From assembly GCA_963575745.1 (NCBI GenBank), contig CAUYUJ010015504.1, forward strand, positions 156,411 to 220,410: a stretch of 64,000 nucleotides of DNA, written 5' to 3'. Within the stretch, counting starts at the first letter, position 1. Each line of letters begins with the position of its first letter. The translations under genes were made by a program, and so were the position numbers. The notes beneath the pieces are model-generated. The model was not told where the DNA came from, did no database searches, and saw only the letters and a program-made list of their open reading frames with translations. Shown here piece after piece: positions 40,998 through 52,005 of this stretch. This stretch comes from Prorocentrum cordatum (Eukaryota > Sar > Dinophyceae > Prorocentrales > Prorocentraceae).

Positions 40998-41470
40998 GCG
41001 CGTGTTCTGATGCATACTGATGGAACTGGTGGCAGTGAAGCAGCTGAGATTCCTGTGGTTCCAACTTCGGAAGTTGTGAGTATCTTTGAATACTTTGACG
41101 GGTCCAGGGCCCCAAGAAGATACATCGCCGGCATGGTACCGTAAGACATCATGAACCTCTTCCCCACCCCCTTCCCATCCGACACGGCTGAGGTGCTCGC
41201 TGCAGACTGGGCGTTGGCCTGGAATGCTCAAGCCGAGTTTGATTTATCCACCCAGGTGACCCTCAAGTTGGACTCGATGAGGACCCTCGGAGTGCTAAAT
41301 GGCAACCCGACGAATGCTGTTTCGAATTCCGGCCTGGTTTTCCTCAGGACGCGAGTGCAATTTCCCTCGTACCAATGTCGGATCACAGGGGAACATGTTC
41401 ACAGCCATCAAGGAAAGGGGACAATGAGCTTGCCGATGCTCCTGCGCGCTTGGCAGGCATGGGCTTGCTC
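40998..41470 (+). pseudogene. Element B RNase H domain
   Basis: All four catalytic acids of an RNase H fold can be placed: Asp in HTDGTGG (41019-41021), Glu in SDTAEVLAADWALAW (41190-41192), Asp in VTLKLDSMRTLGVLNG (41271-41273) and Asp in KGDNELADAPARLAG (41435-41437), preceded by EHVHSHQGK. The first two lie in one frame interrupted by TAA at 41142-41144; the last lies in another frame (shift near 41415). RNase H would remove the RNA strand during reverse transcription. Confidence 0.75.
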
Positions 41471-41589
41471 CCTTCCATGGAATGTATGCCGCTTACATCG
41501 CCTCTCAATGACTCGTCTAATCTGGCATGGGCCTGGCTTTACTCCGACCACTCCGCAAGCACCCCGAAGATCAGAGGCTAGCGCCGCGA

Positions 41590-42606
41590 GAGTCTCTGAA
41601 GTGTCGCCGACCGATTACCAGCTAAGAGATGGCGTCGGTGTCCGCACAATCGAGGACATAGCTCCCATGGGCCTTCCAAATCCCGAAGGGCTCTTGGGCT
41701 CAATGCTCCTGGGCGTATTACGCTGCTGCCGAAGCAACTCTATACGTTTGTTTGTTTCTTTTTGTTTTGCTGGGGGTCTTGGAGAGTAGGATGCAGTCTG
41801 CGATGCGTACCAAGGTCTGTAATGTTTCGATGTTAGATGCCAAGTGTGCTGAAGCTGGTTTGGGCGGAATTTCGACCTGGATCAATACCAGTCTCCCGAT
41901 CCCGGGTGTCAATCCCGACAGGCAGCGCGTGGCGCAAGTCTATGCTGACCCTCGCCACCTTTCGCTTCGTTTCACGCGCCTGGCCTCCATCTTTTGCTGG
42001 TTGCTGCTCATGCTTCTCACGGCGCTCGTAAGGACCCAATCCCAGTTGAAAGTTCATGGAATGAAGCCCAAGGTTTAGGTTCGACATTTCAGCAGCCAAG
42101 AATCCGGCCAATCTTCTTGCTCGATGGTAATGCCGAAATTGGACCCGTTTGCCCCCCTCACACCGGCAACGTGGAGGCGGTTGAGACGAACATTAATGGG
42201 ACATGTTCGAGGTAATTGTGTGAGCAAATTCAAAGGCCTGTAACTGCTGGATTACGTGTTGGTGCCGCTGGACTGGTTTAGTTTGGTGCAGTCGGCCCGT
42301 GTTGACCATCAGCTCGATCTAGCTAGCGCAGTGGGAGACTATGGTCCTGCATATGTGAAGATCGAGGTTCCCATGGGCTCCCTCGGGGCTCCTGAATACC
42401 AGTGGCCTCAGGTGCGCGTGCGAGTGGAGCGTCTCCAGGGTCCCGAAGTGCGAGAAGATCTTCTGCAGCGCACGGGTGACTGTCAGGAGCCGAAATGGAT
42501 GAAATCTGCGACGGCCCACTGTGTTCGACTCGACAAGCAGATTGCTGACTTTGCTCGGCAGCACCTCCAGCAACATAATCCCAAGCGCGCAGGACTGGGT
42601 GAGTAA
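41590..42606 (+). pseudogene. Element B APE-type endonuclease
   Basis: Motifs in order: GVLESRMQSAM (Glu at 41782-41784, matching the Q-E-x-R box) with LGGISTWIN; FHAPGLH in a second frame, then IFLLDGNAEIG (Asp at 42123-42125, the D-x-N box); then LDYVLVPLDW (42247-42276) followed by DLASAVGDYGPAYVKIEVP, the place of the usual D-H pair. After the domain, EPKWMKSATAHCVRLDKQIA resembles the linker before the RT. Three frames are needed. The enzyme would nick target DNA to start reverse transcription. Confidence 0.75.
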
Positions 42607-43048
42607 AAGGACCCTCTAGTTGTAAGAGCTCAGGAAGCACCGCAGAGGACTCTCTCATTTCTTGACTCGACGGGCTCCCAAAGCGCTCCTTCAGACTGTG
42701 TTCCGAGCATGGGCGGACATCCCCAGCGAGGGCCACTGTGGCATCTGGGGCCCCCTGCGTCTTCGCTCGGGCGGCAACGCTCTCAATGGGCTTTGTTGCC
42801 GACTTCATCTCTGGAGGGCATCCATGACTCTCGCGCGCAAGAGGAAGTTCTCCAAGATGGTGCTGCTCGTCACTTTCCTTTTCCTTCTGGACGAAAGCCT
42901 CCAAATGTTCCTGACTGGGAACCCCCTGCCATTATGGCACCGGCTGCTGCGACGCTGCGACGGCCCCAGCACGCATGACAATGCGAGCGATCCCTTGAGG
43001 GAGTTCACGCCCTGGAGGTATCTGACGAAGGCACCCTCGAGCAACATT

Positions 43049-43053
<5 letters not shown>

Positions 43054-43088
<35 letters not shown>
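43054..43088. repeat. AT microsatellite
   Basis: About 15 AT dinucleotides. Confidence 0.97.
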
Positions 43089-43098
43089 AACGACACGT

Positions 43099-44910
43099 TT
43101 GATCAGCTGTTCTTACCAAATTAACAAAATCGCCAAACTGGAAACTGTCTCAGCCATCGTCAAGGACTCGTTTGTAGTGACGCAGCTCCACCATGAGCAT
43201 GTGCAGCTACGCGGTCTTGGAATTGGCTCGGCCAAAAGGAAGCCCGCCAACCAATCGGCGCAAGTTATGTTCGACTTAGGGGGCCCAGCTCCTACCCCAA
43301 CGGCCTGTCGGCATCGATGGCTAGAACACTTTGCTCAACAGGAGCTTAGATTCCGACTGCCTGCGCACAGCCTGCTACCAGTTGTTCGCGAGTCCAACGC
43401 CTCTTTAGGAAGCTTGCGCGTTGGCTTGCACGATGGAGCTGCCAAGGCACTGCCGACCTTGACTGCGTTCGAGCAACAGCTTCTCAAGACGACCCCTACT
43501 TGTTCGAATGGAGCCGACGGTGCACCAATGACCCTTCTCAAGCATTTTGCCCGATCGAGTGCTTGGACATACTTCCCCCTCATCATGCTGTACATGTTAT
43601 GTATTTGTGAACCTCTCCAATGGTCAAAGCTCACGTTTGGCTGATTTCTACAAAAGTCGAGGTTCTCTTAATCAGTGCCCACGCAGTCGCCGGGTGGCCA
43701 TCGGACCACAGATGGGCAAGCGTGCCCGAGCTCTGGCCTCCATTCGGCCCCGCGGCTCCCTCAACAAGTATGCTCCTGAGACGCAATGTGGTGGTATTCG
43801 GGGGCGTGGAATTAACTTTGCAGCGCGCGTAGTTTGGCTGATGCGGGACAGGGCTCGCATGCGAATTTTCCCAATGTCGCCTTTATTTGCTGGCCTGAAG
43901 CCGGCGCTTTTCCACGCAATCTGCGAGATGCGGATCCTTTCTGAAGGAGAGGAAGGAGCCTCAACTATTCGTGCTGCCCAGCTGTTGCAAGCGTGTGGTA
44001 TGCCAGCGTCTGCGGCCCCTCTCCTGGCAGAGGAGCTTGCTTACCCTCCCCTCTTGCATGAGCTGGAAATCTCTTCTTACCTGCTGCGCGTGCCGGCGGA
44101 AACCTTGTCGGGCACGTGGGCTGTGACACACTGATCCAGGGATATTGCTGCAATGGCGGCAGGCAGTAGGCCTGGTAATACTCGTGCCGCTCGGCTGTTT
44201 CTATTCCTCGCGTCTCGTTGCTTGTGCAGGTAACCTTCAGGGGCGCTGGGGGTTGCGACGGCCCGCAAGCAGGCCTGGATCGAGGATCGGGGGAAGGTCT
44301 GGGCCCCGCCTACCCCCGCGTTTACTAGGGGGCTTCGTCTGGAGGGTGCCCACCACTACAAACATACAGGATGCATTCTTCCAGAGAAATACGATCTGCC
44401 CCCAAAGCTGACCTATCGAGTCACGTCCGCTACCTCATCTCTTCAGGTCCTACAGAAGGTGGTCTCCCACCCCCCACCCCCAAGCTGTCGCGGCAACGCA
44501 GGCTGCAGCTTGCCGAAGTGCTGGCCATGTCGGGCAGGCTGTACAATGCGGCCACGTGGCCAGCGCCTACATTAGCACAATCAGGACACTATCCTACCTC
44601 TCGCAGATTTGAACATACATCGTGCGGTTGCTGGGATGCGGGCGCACGGAAGTGAGGCATAATCGGATCCAGCTGTCCTTGCTGCTGCTCGCAGGTGTGA
44701 TATGGATATGCTTTTGCGTACGCATGGGCTCAGATATCTTCGAAAGCTGTTTCGCTACGGACCAGGGCCCCTGTTTGGTCTCATATGGGCTCACGGTGAC
44801 CTCAGTCACTCCTGGATTCATATGGTCCAAGATGATCCTCGATGGCCCCGATCCGTGTTTCCAGGTTGCGCGAATTCCCAAGCCCCTTGTTCGGACTTCG
44901 AAACCTAACC
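43099..44910 (+). pseudogene. Element B reverse transcriptase, motif A mutated and motif C deleted
   Basis: HRWLEHFAQQELRF and LPTLTAFEQQLL (43.31-43.49 kb) precede GADGAPMTLLKHF and EPLQWSKLTFG (43.51-43.64). The next frame gives DFYKSRGSLNQC, MGKRARALASIR, ETQCGGIRGRG and SPLFAGLKPALFHAICEM (motif A; the usual FVDLKAAF is FAGLKPAL, so the catalytic Asp is Gly at 43892-43894). GSRPGNTRAARLF (44162-44200) is motif B. Then comes HHYKHTGCILPEK (about 44.35), a post-D motif: the roughly 300 bp that should carry YVDD are missing. LSRQRRLQLAEVLAMSGRLY (about 44.5) and LLRTHGLRYLRKLFRYGPGP (44.71-44.77) complete the C-terminal region. Confidence 0.78.
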
Positions 44911-45330
44911 TTTTTTTGGTTTTTTGACCTCCACGGCCTTGCCGCATCAGCCAACCAGGCGACCCCTTACAGCATCTGCGCGACATGATCTAAACAGAAA
45001 GCGCCGAGCAGCAGGCGCAAAACAATTGGGCGACCTCGCCTCGGCGAGCGCCGCATCGGGGAGGGGGCTTCGCGAGTTCCTGTCGGGGCGCCCACTATGG
45101 CCCCCTTCCCTCGCGGACAGACTCTCGGCTCGGCCGCTAACTGCAAGGCGTCCGCCGGCTGCGCGAGACATCAGCCGCGATTGCATGCTTCGAAATCTCC
45201 TCTCTGGCCTGCAACGACCAAAAGACTGCGCAGAACCGGGGCCGGGCCCGAAGGTGGAAGGCGACGGGGCGCACGGGTCGGGGAGGGCAGAGGCTGGCGC
45301 CCCCCGTGGCCCAACGCTCTCGGCAGGACA
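44911..45330. other. Sequence between elements B and C, no gene called
   Basis: GC-rich; open frames on both strands are short on recognisable motifs. Confidence 0.45.
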
Positions 45331-45334
45331 AGCG

Positions 45335-45382
45335 CCCCCCCCCCCCCCGCAGCCGTCGCCGCAGGGGGGGGGGGGGGGGGGG
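45335..45382. other. C14 / G19 homopolymer pair
   Basis: Fourteen C (45335-45348), a 15-base GCAGCCGTCGCCGCA spacer, then nineteen G (45364-45382). It can fold into a hairpin, and the G run could form a quadruplex. Confidence 0.95.
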
Positions 45383-45680
45383 TCCGCTGGCGCCCCGCGG
45401 CCGCCTAAGCAGCGGGAGGTGGACAGCGCGCAGCAGTGCAGAGGGCGGCCCCAGGGGGCCCCAGATCGAACCCGCCGCGCGAGTCCAGCGACCGCGAAAC
45501 ATCGGAAACGGAGCGGCCCCCCGCGCAGCTGTCACCGCAGGGGGAGAATGACCTTCAGCGCCCCGCGGCCGTGCAGGCAGGGGGGGGCGGACACGCGCGC
45601 GGCAATGAAAAGGACGACCTCGGGGGGCCCGGAACGAACCCGCCGCGCAGGTCCAAAGACCGAGGCGCAAACAACCCACA
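45351..45680. repeat. 168-bp tandem duplication
   Basis: GCGCCCCGCGGCCG at 45390 and 45558, and CGAACCCGCCGCGC at 45467 and 45635, both 168 bp apart, with similar sequence between. The long G run belongs to the first copy. Confidence 0.85.
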
Positions 45681-45689
45681 GCACCCGAA

Positions 45690-46329
45690 GGGATGCAGAA
45701 CAATAGGGAACGCATTTCCCTGCAGGGGATACCTTTTTGGGGCATGGCCGTGTGATCATGGCTACCTGAGGCACTGCTGTGCATGGCCCTGTCTGAGAAA
45801 GAACAGAAGCGGCAACGAACATGAGGCGCGCGCGGGCGCCCTGCCAGGCCAGTGGAATCCCCGGGGCCTCAGACAAGGAAGACTCAATCCGATCCCGACC
45901 CCGACTCCGCCCCAACCTCGACCCCTTCCATTCTCGAAGCTGCTGCCTCGGAACGCACTGAGGCTGCAGCGCAACTTTGACCAGAAGTGGCGGTCGCGGA
46001 TGCTTCCGCGACTCTATCTGGCCCTGGCGCGCATATCTGCGAAAGGACTGCAGCATCCCGTTGGCCACTGTCGCCTTCCTGAAGGAAGGCGGGATCTGCA
46101 GCAATGTAAGTGTAGGAACATTGCGCAAAGGAGAGGTCGCCAACTCTGAACCCTTTGCTAGAGCGCAAGTAGTGCGAACGCGACCCGGTGCAGGGGCGCA
46201 AGTAATGTGGACGCGGGAGGAACTCGACAGCGCGAAGCCGGCCCTCGGGCTTGACCTCCCGTGGAATGGCATTTGCAACGAAGACAAATGAACAGTGCAG
46301 ACGCATCAGAACGCTCAAACGCCACCGCC
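45690..46329. other. No convincing gene
   Basis: Overlapping frames on both strands. The minus strand may hold the 3' part of element C but shows no motif. Confidence 0.4.
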
Positions 46330-46639
46330 TTGTGTCCTAGACTGTCTTGATGGTCCGCATGGAGCATGGAATCCTGGGGGCATCTGCCAGGCGCAGGTCG
46401 AAGCTCTCCTCTGCTGCTTCTGAGGCAGACATTGCATCTCCAGACCCCATCCCAATCGGCCCACCGGTGCCCCGCTTCGGGGGGCCTGTCTGGAGAGGCC
46501 GAAGGGGTGGGGGGGGGCGAGGGAGAGAGCTTGGGCCAGAGGGGGGCAAGTTGGCAGCTTGGACGCCGAGTCCCATAGAGGCACCCGCCCACTTGTCGAC
46601 GTTCTCTAGCTCAGCCGAATTCGACGCATGAAGCTGGAG

Positions 46640-47010
46640 CGCATGTTTAGCAGCAGCATCTGCATCAGCATTGCCACGACGTCCGAGCCATTCCTGGCGA
46701 GATATCCTTACGTCTACATCTAAATGAGCCGTGGCTTTGACCGCCGAGCCCACCGAACCATTCTCGAACTGGTTAGCGCTCAGGAACATGCATCAATACG
46801 GGCGCTTACCTGAGTAACGCCCGGGAAGAAGTGTGAGGCCATGAGCAACAACCATGGCGCAATCAAAATGAATCGTAAAAGGATGCGCTACAAACTGCGC
46901 AACAATGCAACGCACCGAGTATTCAGCTGCCTGCGCCGTCTGAGGAAGGTAGGCCCAAACTGGGCCTCGAGCCTCTCCAAGGCAAGCTCCATCGTCAGAC
47001 AGCATGGAAA
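46640..47010 (-). pseudogene. Element C RNase H domain
   Basis: MLSDDGACLGEARGPVWAYL (Asp near 46996), TAQAAEYSVRCIVAQF (Glu near 46924), FTIHFDCAMVVAHG (Asp near 46864), then in the next frame WLGRRGNADADAAAKHALQL (Asp near 46660). All four catalytic acids can be placed. A frame change with a stop lies near 46795. RNase H follows the RT as in typical LINEs. Confidence 0.75.
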
Positions 47011-47469
47011 TAGCATGAGCCCTAGGCAATTTCACTGAAAGGATGACGCTGGAAAGAACCAAAAAAAGAGGTGGCCCCACATGTCTCCATTGGCTGGCGC
47101 TCCAGGGCCCTCTGGGCTGTCGAGCTCGCAGCAATGCCGCGCGAACTGCAACGCGTCGGAGCCTTGCGCAGCAGGGCGCGGCAGGACATCGGCGGGGTGA
47201 GCGAAAGCTCCTGTAGTATATCAACGACCGAGCCTTGGACCAACTTGGCGCGGAGCTCTCGCGCAGCGCGCGCCTGACGTTGCCAGGGCCTGTGGAACAT
47301 GGGGCCGGGGGCATCTGAGCAAAAAGGACGCAACGGGTACGCTTGATAACCGCAAGAAAGGGCCTTGCCCGCCGACCGAATCGCGTCCGGGGCGCAGGCC
47401 CTTATCCAGCCCCGTTGCGACAGGGGGGATCTCTTGCTCTTGCAAGCCGGCTGCGCCTCATCAAATCAA

Positions 47470-49210
47470 ACCTTACGGTGGAGCCCCCCACTTGCCCCCG
47501 AGGCCCCCTTAGAGCCCACGCAGGTACGCTTATTTGCGGACGGGTCTCCACGAGCCTGGGGGGGGGGGATCAAACCGAGCTGCAGCTTGCGCCCGCGGTC
47601 ATCCAAGATCGCGGCATAACCTTTCATCGCCCAACCTACATGGAGGAGGGCAAGGCGAAGGGCGGGGATGGGGCCCTTCACAATGAGCCGCGTAACCCTA
47701 GGTGAAGCCAACACATTCCGAACACCTTCGCGAAGCCCCCGACGAGAGGGGTGCACTCTAGTCTGAGCCAGCCAAGCTTCTTTGCACCATCTGAGGAGAG
47801 GGGCGCAATCAGCTCGCCAACATGGATATTCACCCAAGCTGCTGACCGCAGCGAGGGACCCTTAGAAAAGGGCCTCATTGTGGAAAAAGCCGGTCGTCTC
47901 ATCGTCGGAAAGGCCTGGTTACTGACACTCAGAACGTCCGCTCCGTACGCCCCTACAGGGAGGGGCCCCGTCGCGAGCGCTCTGGGTGCCTTGCGACCCA
48001 GCGCGCCCGACTGACGCTGGCGGCGACGAGACTTCCTGCAAAATAAAACCATCCTGCTCTTGAGCTTGGACGATCGCCCAGAAGTGCGAACCGAAGCCCC
48101 AGCGAAATTGCCGACCCCCAGGTTGACAATGGAAGGCGACGCCTTCCCACCCAACTGGCCGAGAGCACAAGCACGCGCGCCGGCTAAACTCTCGCGAAAA
48201 GCAACGGTACAAACCTTTTCGAGAGCAAGCTGACAATTCATTTCGTTCGAATCAGTGATGGCATGGTGGGGAGCGGACGTGGCTTCGACGATGCTGTCCA
48301 CCACGTGTCTGCACGAACCAGTGCACGCGACGCAAGTGCCGCCTATGTAAATGTCGAGCAACTGCAGGGGGATGGGGCGGAATGCGATCGAACGAGGACA
48401 AACAATGCACGCGAACGTAGGTCGTCGCAAAGCTGCACCCAGCCACAACTCCTCTCTGAACGAAGTAGGGGCCATCTAACAGCCGCGCCAGAGACACTAA
48501 CCTCCCGCAGCGATAAGCGAACAGGGAGAGACCAGTGGACACGACAGGGCAATGATGCTGGTGACACCCCTGTTCGAGAACAGCTGCACCTATCGTTTCG
48601 TAGTGCTTGGGCATATCGTAGAACGCACTAGCACTGACCTCCCTGCGGGAGGTCTCAAATTCAGCTCTGCAAACCTGTCTCCAGACCGCGTCGGAAGCTC
48701 AGCGAAACGCCCCGGCGGCCCGGTGCCGATGGGGGCGTTGCTGCTTCCAGAACAGGGCCCCGAGCCGTCGGAGACGGCCCCGGACCCCGTGCCAGGAGCA
48801 GAACACCCTTTATCGGCCTGCAACCCCCAGCGGGTCGAGCAACGCGAGGGGGGCAGCGCTGAGTTGGCGAAGGGGCTGGCCAACTGGCCCAACCAGCTGG
48901 AAAAAGCATGCCGAGCGCAATGAGGCCATCATCGCACAATGCCTGCAGTCGAATTCATCGTAGGTGACTGCCGGTGATTTCTTGTCCTCCCCACTGACGG
49001 CTCTGAGGTCTTCGGGAGAAGCCCATTGGCAGAGGCTCCACACAGGCGCGGGGGGCTTGATCCCCTTTGCCTTCGCGCCCAAAGCCCGCAAACTTGGTCC
49101 GCTCACTAACAGGGGAGAGGGTCAGCCGCGACCGATCCGTCTCGAGCGAGCGTCGCGGTGGGAACCCAAGCGGGAGGGTCGCGAGCAATTGCATGGACTC
49201 GGCGAGCACC
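47470..49210 (-). pseudogene. Element C reverse transcriptase, motif C reads YIGG
   Basis: Motif A is FYDMPKHYETIG (Asp at 48615-48617). Motif B is FVQRGVVAGCSFATT (about 48.49-48.45 kb). Motif C, expected YVDD, reads DIYIGGTCVA (48338-48349), so both catalytic aspartates are Gly. Then HVVDSIVEATSAPHH and CQLALEKVCTVA (domain D), LGVGNFAGASVRTSGRSSKL and LPVGAYGADVLSVSNQAFPT (thumb region, about 48.1-47.9) and LRWCKEAWLAQTRVHP (about 47.78). Motif A/B and motif C lie in different frames. Confidence 0.75.
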
Positions 49211-49869
49211 CTGATCAGCCTGAATCTGCCTGAGACTCGGCGAGCACCCTGCGTGAGCCAGGCCCTCCAACCAGCCTGAGACTGCGCGCGGAAAACGCCG
49301 CTGGCCCCGTCGAGGGCCGCGCAGAGATTGCTAGACTGCGCCTCACCGAGACCCAGGTTTCCCTGAAGGTAGTGGCCACTGGGCCCAAGGAAGTCTCTGG
49401 CCTCGAGGGGGGAGGAGGCATGCAGGGAGGAGAAGCGAGAGATAGCAGCATGCGTGCCCCTCAGGAGCTCGCCCAGCTCGGTAGCCTGTCGGCTGGCACC
49501 TAGGCTTGGCAGCTGCAGGCCTAGAAACGCGCGGATCTGAGCCGCGAGTCAACGGGTGGCCCGATGCTCGGGGCACCTCGGTTGACTACCCCTCCCAACT
49601 AAGCACCTCCACACCAGCTGAAGCCCTTGACTCCCCCATCTTCGCCAAGTCCGCCCCTGCGCGCGCGCCAACTCGGCTTCGGCCCTGCCAGCCCGCGCCG
49701 CATAGCCAGGAGACAAGCGAGTAAGAGCAGCCCCTGCACCACCTGCAGCGACAGCGTCCAACCAGCCTGGGCATGAGTGATTACATGGTCCCAACATGGA
49801 GGGGGTCGCATCGGGCCGACCATTCTTTCTCTTGGCAAAGGGGGGGGTCCTAAAACTGAAGGCTGTCAC

Positions 49870-50640
49870 ACTCGCGGGCGACCTGTGGGAGACCAGGTCC
49901 ACGGGGCGATGGGGGCTGAGCTCGGTCAGCGGATGGATCTGGCAAAAATCAACATCTGCGCCCAGACCACCAGCGCGCGCGTGGAAGTCGAGAGCGGAAG
50001 AGGGCGCCAGAGCCAAAATGAGCGCGGCCAAGAGGGTGAATCATCTGGCCATGCAAGTCACTGACGAACTTCCTGTCTATACTGCCCCCTGGGGGGGGGG
50101 GGGCATTGGAACCGCCGCCGATGGCACAAGTGGTCCCGCAAATGACCGCTCGTTCCCCTATCTTGCTGGGGATCCCCGCATTCCTCTCGGATAAACCTCT
50201 GAAACGTGAAGATAAATGGAAAACGCATTGAGGCTGACCCCCCCCCCTTTAGGAATTTGAGCGACCGCATGCGCGACCCCACCAGTCATCGCAGAGTGCC
50301 CCTGCGGAAGGGGGCGGGGGGGGCCGAGCCCGAGCCATCTCTTCGCCAACACAGCGGCGCCCCCCGAGGCGCCGCTGGGCGCCGCGACTGCCGACGTCCA
50401 CAGAGACTTCCAAACGTTGCGAGCACGCCGCGAGGACGAAGTATGAATCGACTCGCGGTCGGCGAGAGGATGCTACTGAATGCCGCTGGGGCAGGCGCGC
50501 AGGGTGAGATCTTCTGTAAAGTGCCCCAACTGTTGCAGTTGAGCGTTCGCGCGACAAGAACAGTTGAGCTGAGACCCCCATCCGACTGCGGGGAACCAGG
50601 AGGGGAGAAAGAGGATGGAAGCGGGGCCTGAGATCACCCC
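49870..50640 (-). pseudogene. Element C APE-type endonuclease, weak but ordered
   Basis: Minus-strand segments: TLNCNSWGTLQK (about 50.55 kb), SLWTSAVAAPSGASGGAAVL followed by AKRWLGLG (50.39-50.32), a VSLNAFSIYLH segment (about 50.23), then SALDFHARAGGLGADVDFCQ and LTELSPHRPVDLVSH (about 49.99-49.9). The last two fit the L-D-F and H-x-P-V boxes at the end of APE-type endonucleases of this LINE group. A GDFN box was not found and is probably lost or shifted. Confidence 0.55.
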
Positions 50641-50946
50641 GGGGCCAGGCGCCACCACGACGGGGCGTTGAGGGCCAGGGGCCGCGAGGACAGGGCAGGC
50701 GGCTAGTGACTCGACAAGACTGGCAGGCTTGGAAGGGTGCGCGTGCAAGGTGTCTCGGCCCAACTCCTCGCCTAGAAAAGCCGTCGAGTCCCCCGCGACG
50801 CGCGACGGGCGGCGGCCATCGGGCCGCCGCAGCCCGGAGCACCGATATCGCAGGAGACGCGAATGGCACGACGGAGGCGAGGCCGATGAGCCGAGGAGAT
50901 CACGTTAGACTTGCCTGAAAAGACCCCCCCCCGCGCACGCGCACTT

Positions 50947-52005
50947 TCACACATTCACGCACGCGCGTTCACGCGCGTCTACACACGCACACGCGCCTCG
51001 CTCAGACCTTGGCGGAGGCGGGAGGGGGGCTGAGGGGGGGCTGCCAAGAATGACGTCCGCACGTCGCTTGGTCGCCTCTGCCTCCTCGTCTGGCGCTGGC
51101 GCCTGGCCAGCGTCGCCAGAAGAAGCTGCTGCAGTGGCTGTGGGGGGAGGCGTGACTGGCGCAGCGTCGCCTACGCCTTGGCCGACGCCTATGGACCGAG
51201 CGGCCCCTGTTTTCACCTCCTCGACGCGCTGGCGTTTGTTCTCTCTGCTGCGACTGGTGTGCGCAGCGTGCTCCTCGCGGAGCTTGTCCGTAGACTCCTC
51301 GGCGCGCTGGAAGAGCTCGGCACGCGTCGCCCTGATGCCGTCGGCCAACAAGTTGGAGCGACGGGACAACTCCTCTCGATCTGTGGGGCCAAGCTGCCAA
51401 GCTCGTGCTCGGCTTCGAACGGCGAGAGGAAGTCCACATCCAGTGTGAAAGCCTTTTCCAGCTTTCCGTCCAGTATGTCTTTGACCCATTGGGTGGGGTT
51501 TTTCGATGTCGCAGCACCAGCGCCATGCTCTGCTGCCCGGGCCAAGGCGAGCTTCCTCTGGTGGGCTTCAGCCTGTACCAGCTCGTCTCGCAGCTTGCCC
51601 AGGTCCACACGCTGTACTTCGAGAGCTTTAGCGTGCTCCTCGCACTTGGTGGCAGACGCGAGGAGACGCTTCTCCAGCTGCCGTAACGTAGAGTGAGCGA
51701 CATTGACCTGGAACTGCAGCGGTGCTTCAGGAGCAGGAGCGCGTCTTGCCTCTGCCTCCTTCCTATATATAGCGCATAACCGATGACGTGTCTCCACCTG
51801 TCTCCAGCAGCAACGCAACCTGCTCGATCTCGTCAAGCGAGATCCCCTGCAACGTGCCGGTTGACGGCGGCTGGCCGTTGCCTGTGGCAGGGGTGGCGGG
51901 GGCCTTCTTGTTGACTGGTTCGTTCCAATAGCTGGACTTGTAATCCCAAGGCGCGCGGAAATTTTTGCACCAGGACCACGACCACAAGTTCCTCCGACAA
52001 CCGCA
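50947..52005 (-). pseudogene. Element C ORF1-like coiled-coil protein
   Basis: It begins near 51990 with WSWSWCKNFRAPWDYKSSYW, a Trp/Cys-rich start like a degraded zinc ribbon, then a Pro-rich linker and ISLDEIEQVALLLETGG. After a frame change comes a coiled coil (51.71-51.4 kb) with STLRQLEKRLLASATKCEEH, LEVQRVDLGKLRDELVQAEA and a TQWVKDILDGKLEKAFTLDV segment. A second frame change near 51.39 leads to FQRAEESTDKLREEHAAHTS, a Pro/Ala-rich tail and a stop at 50947. It resembles the ORF1-like part of element B in layout. It is likely RNA-binding or oligomerising, by analogy only. Confidence 0.5.

Larger units (their letters stand above)
39210..44910 (+). mobile_element. Element B: LINE with order ORF1-like, RNase H, APE, RT
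   Basis: Four modules follow each other on the plus strand: zinc-ribbon plus coiled coil (39.21-40.7 kb), RNase H (41.0-41.45), APE-type endonuclease (41.6-42.6) and reverse transcriptase with C-terminal part (43.1-44.9). All carry frameshifts or stops; RT motif A has lost its Asp and motif C is deleted. RNase H placed before the endonuclease differs from the usual APE-RT-RNase H order. A GA/CT run (40901-40935) and an AT run (43054-43088) lie between modules. Confidence 0.7.
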
